This document shows, in pieces, positions 11,175 through 20,801 of a stretch of 64,000 bases of DNA. The stretch is taken from the NCBI GenBank assembly GCA_946965045.2, contig OX337240.1:806001-870000 (forward strand). The letters are read 5' to 3'. Every line of letters begins with the position of its first letter. The first letter of the stretch is position 1. The notes beneath the pieces were generated by a model that saw nothing but the letters and a program-made list of their open reading frames with translations, was not told the origin of the DNA and ran no database searches. The translations under genes and the position numbers were made by a program. The DNA is from Epithemia pelagica. Lineage: Eukaryota; Bacillariophyta; Bacillariophyceae; Surirellales; Surirellaceae.

Positions 11175-13261
11175 ATAGGAGATCCAATGGAGGAAATGGA
11201 GGAAATCAAGGAGTGGGGGATCAAGGAGTGGAGGATGTGGAAAACGATGATCAAGTATTCAACCAACCATCAGTGGAAGGAGAACCTTTAGATGGTCCGA
11301 TCAATGCTCCAGCTGAAAATCCAGAAGTGGAGCAGTATCACGAAGGAGAACTCAATGAAAATCCTATATTGGCAAATGAGATTGACCAACAGGACGAACA
11401 AAATATAGAATATTTTGTTGATCAAGCCGTGGCAGACAACATGTTAGCAGAGAACCAAGCTGAGCCGGCCCTGGAACCAGAACCCAGAACAGAACCCACT
11501 GCAGCACCAAGTGGCGACAGAGACCCATCTGAACGACGATACAATCTACGTACAAATAGAGAACGTAGCTACGCGCATAGATATGACCATGATATCTATG
11601 TGACGAGCGCTACCAACGAAACTCCACAGATGGGTATGAAACAAGGAGTGAGGATGTTTGGAGATCTGGGAGTCTCGGCAGTAAAGAAAGAAGTTCTACA
11701 ACTTCATGACCGAGACGTGATTCGGGCAATTCACAGGAGCCAACTTACGAAAGAACAAATACGCCAAGCCTTAGGATATTTGATGTTCCTAAAGAGAAAA
11801 AGGAATGGGAAGATCAAAGGTCGTGGTTGTGCAGACGGTAGAAAGCAGCGGGGTCATATTGCAAAGGAAGACACAGTCTCACCAACAGTATCAACCGAGG
11901 CGGTATTTATCACGGCAATAGTTGACGCGATGGAGAAGCGAGAGGTGGCAGTAGTTGACATCCCAGGTGCATTTATGCAAGTAATCATGGACAAGGACGT
12001 CTATATGCGCATAACGGGACTGATGGTCGACCTCTTGATCGAAATTGACAAAAGCTACGAACAATTTGTGGTTTATGAACGTGGAGAAAAAGTTATATAT
12101 GTGGAATTACTACGAGCTCTATACGGTACACTCAGAGCAGCAAGACTATTTTGGGAGAAGCTCACAAGTGTTGTGAAAAGCTGGGGCTTCGAGATTAATC
12201 CATACGATTCTTGTGTGGCAAACAAAACAATCAACGGCCATCAGTGTACTCTTACCTGGCATGTGGACGATCTTAAGATCTCTAACAAAGATCCTGCCGT
12301 GGTAACGCAAATCATTGAGGATTTGAAGAACACTTTTGCCACCCTTGGTGAACTGTCCATTTCACGTGGCAAGCGTCATGATTATCTGGGAATGTGGTTG
12401 GACTTTAGTGAGCCCGGTACCCTTATGGTCGATATGCAATTATACATCCAAGGATTGATTGAGGAAGCGCTAAAGGAATTTCATGGCAAAGCCTTGACAC
12501 CAGCAGCTAATCATCTCTTCATGGTGACAGAAGAGTCCCCAAAACTGAAACAAGACCAAGCCGACTATTTCCATAGTCTCACTATGCAGCTCATGTATTT
12601 GGCCCAACGGGCACGACCTGATTTGAGAGCAACTCTGGCTTTCTTGAGTACTCAAGTTTCTGAGCCGACTGAGGAGGACTGGAGGAAACTCTCCCAACTG
12701 ATGAAATACCTGCAATCGACAAAAGACCTCCTGTTACGCCTCAACTGTGATGGGAGTGGCATTGTCAAATGGTGGATTGATGCGTCATACGCAATTCATC
12801 CAAACATGCGTGGACATACTGGAGCAGTCATGTCAATGGGACAAGGGGCCGCTCTGAGCATGTCAAGCAAGCAAAAATTAGTTGCCAGAAGTTCGACTGA
12901 AAGCGAACTAATTGGGGTCCACGATGGACTTCCATTGATCATGTGGAGTAAGCAATTTATGGAGGCCCAAGGCTATCCAATAAAGGACGTGATCTTGTAT
13001 CAAGATAACAAGAGTACCATCTTGCTCGAGAAAAATGGACGTGCGTCAAGCAGCAAACGAACAAAACATATCAACATCAGATATTTTTATATCAAGGATC
13101 GTGTTGACAAGAAAGACTTACGAATTGAATATTGTCCGACTGAAGAAATGATCGCTGACTTCCACACGAAGCCGTTGCAAGGATCCATCTTCTATACTTT
13201 TCGTGATGCCCTAATGAATATCCCGAGAACTAGTAAATACCGGGGAGATACAAAAATGTGA
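11171..13261 (+). CDS. copia reverse transcriptase-RNase H portion
   Basis: The 696-codon frame begins with ATG overlapping the upstream stop (ATGA) and lies in the -1 frame relative to gag-integrase. The first ~120 residues are an acidic linker. The RT then shows VVDIPGAFMQV (motif A Asp) and TWHVDDLKIS (catalytic VDD). RNase H follows with WWIDASYAIH, SSTESELIG and YQDNKST, and a conserved KRTKHINIRY tail. All catalytic residues I can check are present, so RT-RH itself looks intact even though the full polyprotein is not continuous. The frame change lies in low-complexity linker sequence, so random indel decay and programmed -1 shifting cannot be told apart from this copy alone. Confidence 0.8.
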   Translation: MNRRSNGGNGGNQGVGDQGVEDVENDDQVFNQPSVEGEPLDGPINAPAENPEVEQYHEGELNENPILANEIDQQDEQNIEYFVDQAVADNMLAENQAEPALEPEPRTEPTAAPSGDRDPSERRYNLRTNRERSYAHRYDHDIYVTSATNETPQMGMKQGVRMFGDLGVSAVKKEVLQLHDRDVIRAIHRSQLTKEQIRQALGYLMFLKRKRNGKIKGRGCADGRKQRGHIAKEDTVSPTVSTEAVFITAIVDAMEKREVAVVDIPGAFMQVIMDKDVYMRITGLMVDLLIEIDKSYEQFVVYERGEKVIYVELLRALYGTLRAARLFWEKLTSVVKSWGFEINPYDSCVANKTINGHQCTLTWHVDDLKISNKDPAVVTQIIEDLKNTFATLGELSISRGKRHDYLGMWLDFSEPGTLMVDMQLYIQGLIEEALKEFHGKALTPAANHLFMVTEESPKLKQDQADYFHSLTMQLMYLAQRARPDLRATLAFLSTQVSEPTEEDWRKLSQLMKYLQSTKDLLLRLNCDGSGIVKWWIDASYAIHPNMRGHTGAVMSMGQGAALSMSSKQKLVARSSTESELIGVHDGLPLIMWSKQFMEAQGYPIKDVILYQDNKSTILLEKNGRASSSKRTKHINIRYFYIKDRVDKKDLRIEYCPTEEMIADFHTKPLQGSIFYTFRDALMNIPRTSKYRGDTKM

Positions 13262-13560
13262 GTTGTGAGTTGTGAGTTGTGAGCTACGAGAGTTGTGAGT
13301 TGTGAGTTGGAAGCTATACATGCTATCCATGATAGGTATGCTAGGTGTCCCAACAGCCCCTAGTACGGTCATAAGCTAGATTTGTAGGAGTAAATGAGAG
13401 TTTACCCTCCGATTGCGGGGGTACCTCCCGTCTGCTGTCTACACGCTAATATCCAAATTTTTAAAAAAATATCATTTGAATTTTTTACAGTAACTTTTTT
13501 ATTTTTCTAGATTCAATAATTGGATATAACGGTCAAACAGACCTCCCCGAACCACAGTTA

Positions 13561-13743
13561 ACCTGTGGGCCATTTATACCCTATCCCTAATGACCCTACG
13601 ACAAATCCTTTTGATGCTCCCACCTGTGGGCCATTTATACCCTATCCCTAATGACCCTATGACAAAACCTTTTGATGCTCCCACCTGTGGGCCATTTATA
13701 CCCTATCCCTAATGACCCTATGACAAAACCTTTGGATACTCCC
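13561..13743. repeat. Three tandem copies of a 61-bp unit
   Basis: Units begin with acctgtgggccatttatacc at 13561, 13622 and 13683, and a decayed fourth start lies at 13744. The copies differ by only a few bases, so the array is recent. There are no spacers of the CRISPR kind; each unit directly abuts the next. Confidence 0.9.
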
Positions 13744-14100
13744 ACCTGTTGACCATCCATACGCTACTCCTCCACGGGATGATGTGACAGTGGCATGATG
13801 TCCGGTCATTCAGAACTTGGTCATCACAATCCAGCACACAGACTGGAAGGACCATATCTCCACATCTTCTGGTGGGATTTGAGTCAACCTTTTTTCCTTG
13901 GAACCGTCTTTGAGTCTACTTTCTGATACAATACTGCCCATCAGATTTGAAAAAGAAAGGCTGGCGCGAAAAGGAGGGCATGCGTTCCAAAGGCGGCGCG
14001 AATGGAAAAAGAATTTTGTTTTTGTCTATTTTATTTTTCCTGGACGACGGACAAACAAAGGTACCCCCCCCCAATCGCTCCCAAAAATGAGAGAACTGTT

Positions 14101-14304
14101 ATATCACCCAGCTTGCCTCCCACTAAGATTCCAATTGCAAAAATTAGAATTTCTACACGATGCAACAATGGAGGTATAAGAACACTTCTTTTCACATGTA
14201 TGTCCTAGCTAGCCTCCAACTAAGTTGCCAATTGGAAAAATTGGAATATACTACACGAAACAACAACGGGAGTACAAGATCATTTCATTTCACATGCATG
14301 TCCT
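14101..14304. repeat. Degenerate direct repeat, about 105 bp, two copies
   Basis: A block running from a cctcccactaag start through an aattgcaaaaattagaat core to ttttcacatgtatgtccta (about 14115-14209) recurs with ~80% identity by eye at about 14214-14309. It lies in the 3' flank of the transposase-like gene and may mark an element edge. Confidence 0.55.
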
Positions 14305-14350
14305 AATAGTATGTAGTAAGTGTTATTGCTATGTAAGAAGTTTCTTTCCC

Positions 14351-17300
14351 TCATTTTGGACTGACATCATGTTGCAGCTCACGAACAACTTTCACCACTT
14401 CTGCTTCAACCCATCGCTTTTCCATGAATGACCTCATATGCTCTCTGCTCAATTTTCGCAAACATGTTGCTTCACAATGATATTGGGAAATCGTGTTATA
14501 ATTAAAGTTCTTTTTTTCTTTCCAATTATGACGTATGGTATTCTGTCCATATTCAATTCTTTTGCCACATCCCTGACAAGTTGGCCTTGGACCACGGCTT
14601 TGTATGTTCTCTCGTAATGAAAAGCCATGTGGAATGCGTTGCTTTGATGCACTTTTGGGTTTTTTCCTACTTACGTTGTCACTTTCTTCACTGCTCTCTG
14701 CTTTCCTTTTCCTTTTGTCGTCCTTGCCTTTCATTTTGTGTTTCCTTTGTTGTGACAAAATTTCGCTTGAGAGTTTTGTCAATGATTCTCCTATATCTCG
14801 CGGTACGCGATCAGATCTCTCAACATCAAACAATTCCTCCCAATCAACAAAATCCTGTACTTTACTGCTTGCATTATTGTCTGTTACTTCATATGTTCCC
14901 ACAACGAGAGTTTTAGGTGATCCTTCCATAATCAATTGGGTTTCATCGCATGAATACAATTTGAATTTGTGTGGATTACTGAGACCATCATACTGCATCC
15001 ACCCATCTTCACACTTAATCAAAGTTATGAAGTGTTCTCGTTGCTCATCCAGAAGGATACAACCACGTAGTATGAGCTCTTTGTCATCTATTTCAAACTG
15101 TGGTGTGAGGACCGAAAGATCTTGATATTTTCTTGTCGCGGTAGTTAAATCCAGGGCCACTGTATGTGGCCAAGTCACAGTGTGTGCTCTATCTACCCAA
15201 CCAATACTTCCACATTTGCATCTTCCACTTCTCAAATGACTTCTCAAATGGTCTCCAACCATCACCCTTTCCACTACCTCCCAGCTTGCCTCATGTTCTG
15301 GCTGAATATTGAATTCATTTTTGTGTGTCGTCGATATTTTTCCATGCTGATTATAACGACAACGTTCGCGGCGACAACAATGAAATTTGTGCTCTGCATA
15401 CATTGTTAGGCTCATCTGCATTGGGTGAACAGTTGTGACACCTTGTACTTCTTCCTGAAAAAGTGGATTTGGAGTGTTTGGGAAATGACAATAGTATCTA
15501 TTGACATTGCCAAGGCAATTCACAAAATCTTGGCGACTGTCGAAAGCTTGTTGCATTTCAAATGTATTGAACAAGTCCATCCACAAAACTTTGGCCTCCT
15601 CACTTCTATTTTGATCCAACAATGAAAATGTATTCGACAAAAAACTGGAATGATTTGACAATTCTGGATAAGGAGTCAATAATTGCCCCGCATGGTAGGG
15701 AGCATAAATCAACACTAGCCAGCAATCCAGAGCGCACGTATTGATTACACTGTTGTGCTTCATTCCCCAGCATGGACCATTGAAGATGTGACGTTGTTTG
15801 TTGTCATGCACCTCCTTGTTTTCTTTCGTTTGGTTAGTTTGCACATTGCAACTCGTTTTGTTTTCCATTTTATCTTTGTCCAAAATATTACACTGGATTT
15901 CTGGTTGTTTGCCATCTGACAAATCCTTTATATTGACATGAGTTTCCTTGTCTTCTTTCGATTCTTTTTCCAAATTGAGTGACTTGTTGGTGTCAGGTGC
16001 TCTTCCATCATTTTTGGACATCTTTTTTGTTCGCTTGGTTGAAGAACGTGGGTATTGCGCATATTGTAAAGGCATTCCTCTTGCAGAGTTTCTTCTGTCG
16101 CACTCGAACCTGTTAACAAACTTCCATGCATTAAGTACTGCTTCATTGACGCTCATTTTCCGGTTTCTTACTAGAAATAGATCCTGAAACTGCTTTCCAA
16201 CATTTTCTTGTGCATTTGTTGACGACGATAGTTTGGAAAATCTGTCAGCCTGTGATGATGTAAAATTTTGGCAGGCAGGGAAGAATGTTTGTGCTCTGTC
16301 CGGATGTAAATACCAACGAAGCCACGGCATAGCTTTTGGGAAATGTTGCATCATTTTCTGACACGCATTCCAATAGTGATGGAACTTTGATTTGACGTTG
16401 GTAAAGGTATGGATTAGTTTGCGAAAATCACCCTTTTTTGAAGGTGGGACCACAGCACCATTTCGCTCAATGCGAGTTACAGACCGTTCAAAGTGGACGT
16501 TGCATTTTCGCAGAAATGCTAACAAATCTTTTTTGTCGATTGCTTTGTCACCAAGTGTTATTGTGGCATGGTCGTAGAGTTCATCCATAAAAGACATCCC
16601 AAGAGCATCTGACCAATCTACAGTGACTCCTGGGAAAATTGCTGCAAAGGATTGCCAAGACGTGTTAATTGAATCTCCATAGCTATGAAAAAGGCTTCTC
16701 CAATGTGATCCATAATGCTTTTTGCTCCTTCCAAAAATTAATGAGATTAGAACTGGCACCCATCTTTCAAGGATGAAATCATATGCCGAAGTAAAATGAA
16801 CGTCAATTGTTCCTGTGAATTCAGGATCATCAATGACTCCTTCAACAGTATCAGATTGCATTCCGCTATTTGCTTCATGTAGGATTTCTCTCATGTAATT
16901 GCTTTGCAACGTTATAATCGCTTCATCTAGCTTCACAAGCTCGGCTTTTACTATAAAAGTTTTTTCCGGTAAATCCTTTGTAAATTGGAGCAAGGAACCA
17001 ATGCTGCCATAAATCCCCTGTGCTTTGATGGGTGTACGTCCAAGTGTCTTATGCCGAAGGTACTTAACACGGTTAATTGTGCTAAATGCATCATCTAAGG
17101 CAACAACAGAATCATTTGTCAATGACCCCATTCGGAGTTTCTGGGGACCAAGGGAAGGGTTGGCAGTAACAATTTCATTAAACTGTTCGACTGCGTGGGG
17201 AGATGGTTTTGTTACTGGTGGGTTGGGATGATTGTGTGACCCTTTATGCTCAATCAACCACTGCTTCTTGTCTTTGATGAACTCACAAACAATCATGCAT

Positions 17301-18184
17301 GGGACATCTTCTTTATTCTGTGATCGTGAGTTTCCCTGTTGGATTCCACCAGTACATGCAATCCATTTCAGAGGTAGCTCAGGATGAATCGGACAAACAT
17401 ACTTTGCAGGACGTGGCGGGGCACCGAGTTTTTTGGATTTTGGTTGCATTGGTCTTTGCAGAAAATTACATTTTGGATCTTGACATGCCATCACACCAAG
17501 ACAATACAAATACCGTTTTGAATTCCCATTTGAATGTGTCTTGGTATAAAGATGACATAATGCGTATCCAAAGTATGGCTTACCATCATTGGACAAAAGG
17601 CCGGTGTCTAAGAGATACTTAGTATTCCCGTTTGGCCAATACACATCTGACAAGGCCTTGGAAGCTGTATCATCTTTGACATTCTGCTGATGATGTTTAA
17701 TAAAATGTTTTGTCGCATCCATATTGGATGTCTCTGGACAGGCACCTTCTGTAGCTATTCCTTCTTGTGGTGCTAAAACTGGAGTAGAGTCATTGGCATT
17801 CATGGGTGTGCAACTCTCTGGAAATAAATTGCCCCGTACTGGTGGAGACGCCGTTAGGGATGTTCCATTACCTACTCGAACAGGATGAGTTTGCTGAGAG
17901 ATGACACCACTATTTGGGTGATTGGGAAGCATATGCGAAAGAGACATCAATTCACGTCGTTGTCGCAAATTTCTATCCATCTCTATAAGTGATAATGACT
18001 GGACAACACCTTGGAACATTGTCCTGGAAAGGATGGATGACTGTTCTCCAGATGATGCAAGATTCTGCATGAGAAGTGTCATGAGAGGGTCGACACCAGT
18101 AGAACTAGCAGTGTTGGCAGAGTCATTCTGCTGGTCTGTTTTGTCGTCATCCGAGTCTTGAGCATTACTCCTAGAAGAAGACAT
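14351..18184 (-). CDS. MULE-like transposase fused to a USP-type peptidase module
   Basis: One uninterrupted 1277-residue frame, starting at ATG 18182-18184. Residues ~225-325 form a Cys/His cluster (C228, C234, C239, C264, C277, then HKGSHNH) like FLYWCH/GCM DNA-binding fingers of transposases. Residues ~455-570 resemble the MULE DDE core: GTIDVHFTSAYDF (D461), GRSKKHYGSHW, TVDWSDALGMSF (D523 or D526) and KCNVHFERS. Residues ~800-1070 resemble ubiquitin-specific proteases: the Cys box NTCALDCWL (C817), a Cys-rich insertion (CCRRERC, CKCG) and the His box EHFITLIKCEDGWMQYDG (H1051). A Lys/Arg-rich linker precedes a C-terminal CQGCGKRIEYGQ...YHCEATC cluster, PARP-finger-like. The intact frame and surrounding repeats suggest an autonomous DNA transposon; terminal inverted repeats were not found. 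Domain calls are by motif only, the peptidase being the firmest. Confidence 0.7.
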   Translation of the reverse strand: MSSSRSNAQDSDDDKTDQQNDSANTASSTGVDPLMTLLMQNLASSGEQSSILSRTMFQGVVQSLSLIEMDRNLRQRRELMSLSHMLPNHPNSGVISQQTHPVRVGNGTSLTASPPVRGNLFPESCTPMNANDSTPVLAPQEGIATEGACPETSNMDATKHFIKHHQQNVKDDTASKALSDVYWPNGNTKYLLDTGLLSNDGKPYFGYALCHLYTKTHSNGNSKRYLYCLGVMACQDPKCNFLQRPMQPKSKKLGAPPRPAKYVCPIHPELPLKWIACTGGIQQGNSRSQNKEDVPCMIVCEFIKDKKQWLIEHKGSHNHPNPPVTKPSPHAVEQFNEIVTANPSLGPQKLRMGSLTNDSVVALDDAFSTINRVKYLRHKTLGRTPIKAQGIYGSIGSLLQFTKDLPEKTFIVKAELVKLDEAIITLQSNYMREILHEANSGMQSDTVEGVIDDPEFTGTIDVHFTSAYDFILERWVPVLISLIFGRSKKHYGSHWRSLFHSYGDSINTSWQSFAAIFPGVTVDWSDALGMSFMDELYDHATITLGDKAIDKKDLLAFLRKCNVHFERSVTRIERNGAVVPPSKKGDFRKLIHTFTNVKSKFHHYWNACQKMMQHFPKAMPWLRWYLHPDRAQTFFPACQNFTSSQADRFSKLSSSTNAQENVGKQFQDLFLVRNRKMSVNEAVLNAWKFVNRFECDRRNSARGMPLQYAQYPRSSTKRTKKMSKNDGRAPDTNKSLNLEKESKEDKETHVNIKDLSDGKQPEIQCNILDKDKMENKTSCNVQTNQTKENKEVHDNKQRHIFNGPCWGMKHNSVINTCALDCWLVLIYAPYHAGQLLTPYPELSNHSSFLSNTFSLLDQNRSEEAKVLWMDLFNTFEMQQAFDSRQDFVNCLGNVNRYYCHFPNTPNPLFQEEVQGVTTVHPMQMSLTMYAEHKFHCCRRERCRYNQHGKISTTHKNEFNIQPEHEASWEVVERVMVGDHLRSHLRSGRCKCGSIGWVDRAHTVTWPHTVALDLTTATRKYQDLSVLTPQFEIDDKELILRGCILLDEQREHFITLIKCEDGWMQYDGLSNPHKFKLYSCDETQLIMEGSPKTLVVGTYEVTDNNASSKVQDFVDWEELFDVERSDRVPRDIGESLTKLSSEILSQQRKHKMKGKDDKRKRKAESSEESDNVSRKKPKSASKQRIPHGFSLRENIQSRGPRPTCQGCGKRIEYGQNTIRHNWKEKKNFNYNTISQYHCEATCLRKLSREHMRSFMEKRWVEAEVVKVVRELQHDVSPK

Positions 18185-19208
18185 GATTAATGCAGAAAAC
18201 TAACCAACTGAGTTCCCTGCTGTAGTTATCTCTCCCTTACCAGTCGGGTAGAGATGTCACGACTAATGACGAAACGCGTGATCCACAGCAGTAGAATGCC
18301 AAAACACCAATGGAATGTAATCAGTACCGGGAGCAGTTGTCACTGGGCTTGCCTGGCAAAGCTAATTAGGTGTGACACGCTTCCACTGCAGTCTTTAGGC
18401 TAGGTAGCTACTCGGAAGTAACCAAGAACTAGCAAGTTCTGACGGTAACTGTTCTTGTCTCCACACACCGGGATTGCCAGTCCCTAGCCCAATCTCCAGA
18501 CATAGACAGTTGAGGAATTGTAAGGAGCAAGATGAACTCTGGCTACTCTGGCTGCACTGAAATCGTTCCAATTTGATGAATTCCACGCTTGTCCAATTTT
18601 GCAAAAGTGTAGATTCTCAAGACGGACCAACCTGCCACAGCACAAAGATAGAGAGCCTTGTCGCTTGGCAGGCGACAGCAACAGATGCTTTGTTAGGAAA
18701 CAAGCGGTGTGCCGGAGCACGCGAAGTAGTACCTGTTGAGTACCTTAACTTCGCCCCCCTAACGATATCCAGCCGGTCTGGCAAGGATCGCCCTCTTTTC
18801 AGCCTGTTGGCCTACTTGTACAATCACGTGCGGGGTGGGGGATTACACAGTCTCGCGGGGACTGGGAATTGGGTTGGCCGTGGGATTGGTTACCTCGGAT
18901 ATGTCCCCCAATTCAGTGGAAAAACTCACAATGCCAGGTATCTAGTTACGGGACGGGGCAAGCACAAAGAGGCCCAATGCAATATCAGGTGGGTCTAGTG
19001 ACGCTTCTTGCAAGATAAATTCAAAAATGAGCACGCAGCACACAAAAACCAATCGCACAAAAAACACAACAGATTTCTATTCTGTTATCTCACAGATTGT
19101 GAGAAGTAGAGGAAAAAATGGTCGGGATTAGTGCCTCAGGGGTATCTTCTAGTCATTGAACTTGGTGTATGCTGTATGCTGGATAGTTAGAGTAGTAGTA
19201 CGTAGCTG
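18185..19208. other. Upstream region of the transposase-like gene
   Basis: About 1 kb without a supported gene. Plus-strand open frames (for example 18573-18998) show no family features. The right terminal inverted repeat of the transposon should lie here if it is a MULE, but I could not match any sequence to 13760-14350. Confidence 0.35.
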
Positions 19209-19560
19209 GCCCAATACAACATCAGATAACGAGCTCACATCTTTTTCTTCTTTTGTGCTCCAGGGAGTTCCTTACCTAGGCCCAATAAAAATCAGATGAC
19301 GAGCTCACATCTTTTTCTTCTTTTGTGTTCCGGTGAATTCTTTTATTTGGCCCAATACATTATCAGATGACGAGCTCACATCTTTTTCTTCTTTTGTGTT
19401 CCGGTGAATTCTTTTTTTGACCCAATACAATATCAGATGACGAGCTCACAACTTTTTCTTCTTTTGTGTTCCAGTGAGTTCTTTAGCTCACAACATTGGA
19501 CAAAATGAAATTTTTCTTATGTGTTCCAGTGAGTTCTTTAGCTCACAAAATTGGCCAAAA
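19209..19560. repeat. 70-bp minisatellite with gagctcaca core
   Basis: Four units share cccaata-atcagatgacgagctcaca followed by tttttcttcttttgtg and a ccagtgagttc-type tail. The gagctcaca cores start at 19231, 19301, 19372 and 19442, giving a period of 70-71. Two shorter degenerate units follow to about 19560. The agctcacaa motif continues scattered to 19760. Confidence 0.85.
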
Positions 19561-20139
19561 AATCAGACGGTCGACAACTTGAACTCACAAAATTTGCCAT
19601 TTAGTACCAGTGAGACATCTGAATAATGTCCGAAGAATCAAAATTAGATTCAACTATCGTCTATTGTGAGTATTGAGACATAATGTGGACAAAAAAAAGA
19701 AACTACCCTTAGAAACTCCCCTCTAGGCTGTGGACAATTTTGTGAGCTCACAACGAACTCACAAAATTATCCTCCCTCGTAAATACCATTCCTCGCGAAG
19801 GAGTGTGTTAAGACAAGTGGATGCAAGTAAGGCAAAGGAAACGAAAAGTGCGACTGAAGAGGAAAAGGCCCAATGGACTTTGGTGACACGTCAGAGTCAT
19901 AGGCACAAGATCGAGGCGAAACAAACAAATGAGCCAAGAAGAGGCTCATTCTTTTTAAAATAACACGAGATCATCTCTTGTGGTTACTTGTACGGTACGA
20001 CCGGAGTTGTGTTTCAACATCGATTGCACGTCGTCAGCAACCACGGCAGATGCCGAGGATCTGGTCATTCTATTATTGAGTCAGCCCGTGCCAACATCCC
20101 TTCAAGTTTCAAGAAGCGTCCATCATTATGTCTTGTGCC
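19561..20139. other. Non-coding spacer
   Basis: No gene is supported. The sequence has scattered gagctcacaa words related to the adjacent minisatellite and an A-rich segment near 19690. Small open frames on either strand have no recognisable protein features. Confidence 0.4.
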
Positions 20140-20191
20140 TTTTCTTTTTACTTTGTTTCTTATGTGGCTCCATCATATTAGCCACATGAAA

Positions 20192-20275
20192 AGTGATTTG
20201 CAAGGTTCAATCTCGTTGCTCGGAGCATACTCATGTACAACATTCGATCAACTAGATTGAGCCCTGCGAATCACT
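20192..20275. repeat. Inverted repeat (22-bp arms), first copy
   Basis: Arm agtgatttgcaaggttcaatct (20192-20213) is the near-complement of agattgagccctgcgaatcact (20254-20275), with a 40-nt loop. The copy at 20718-20801 pairs better because two arm bases are restored to the complement. One arm also occurs alone at about 5889. It looks like a foldback or transposon-edge structure. Confidence 0.75.
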
Positions 20276-20717
20276 TCTCAACTGTGAGCGCTCCGTGCTT
20301 TCCAAGAAAATGGATCAAGTGCTCGAAAAGTTCGACGCTCAGGAGAAAATGACTGAAGAGCTCCGGGAAAGCTCAGGAGACGAAGAATGACAAATCTAGT
20401 GCGAGAATCATGGAAAGAAATGAATTTTACGGAGCCGAGATTACAAATCTCAAGCAAGAAAATCAGGTTCTCAAGCAAGACCATCACGATCGCCAGGGAA
20501 AGGATGAATTTTACGAAGCGGAGATTACAAAGCTCAAGCAAGACAATCAGGATCTCAAGCAAAGCATTACGAAGCTCGAGGAACAGGATAAGAGACTCGA
20601 GGAAGAGCTCAATGGGATTAGATCTGCTTTTTGCAACAACCCAGGCCATGGCCCCGAAGCTTGCATTCTTGACCTTCATTCCTTTTGAGATCATAAGAGA
20701 CGTGAGTCCACATGAAA

Positions 20718-20801
20718 AGTGATTCGCAAGGCTCAATCTCGTTGCTCGGAGCATACTCATGTACAACATTCGATCAACTAGATTGAGCCCTGCGAATCAC
20801 T
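20718..20801. repeat. Inverted repeat (22-bp arms), second copy
   Basis: Arms agtgattcgcaaggctcaatct (20718-20739) and agattgagccctgcgaatcact (20780-20801) pair at 21 of 22 positions around a 40-nt loop. The structure lies at the start of the second 526-bp unit. Confidence 0.8.

Larger units (their letters stand above)
8177..13261 (+). mobile_element. Degraded Ty1/copia retrotransposon
   Basis: Domain order is gag, protease, integrase, reverse transcriptase, RNase H, which is the copia order. No sequence upstream of gag matches the 3' flank, so LTRs cannot be placed and the 5' end looks truncated at 8177. The coding part carries one in-frame TGA at 10851-10853 and a frame change near 11170. 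It belongs to a different lineage from the intact element at 37707-44779: the protease and integrase motifs differ and there is no shared LTR. Confidence 0.85.
13262..14350. other. Non-coding, repeat-rich gap
   Basis: It starts with a gagttgt microsatellite (13261-13310) just after the copia stop codon, where a 3' LTR would be expected but cannot be confirmed. It then holds the 61-bp tandem array and the degenerate ~105-bp repeat pair listed separately. No gene is supported. Confidence 0.5.

Noticed and set aside
13561-13743. CRISPR-like array
   Set aside because: Units are contiguous 61-mers with no unique spacers and the genome is eukaryotic.
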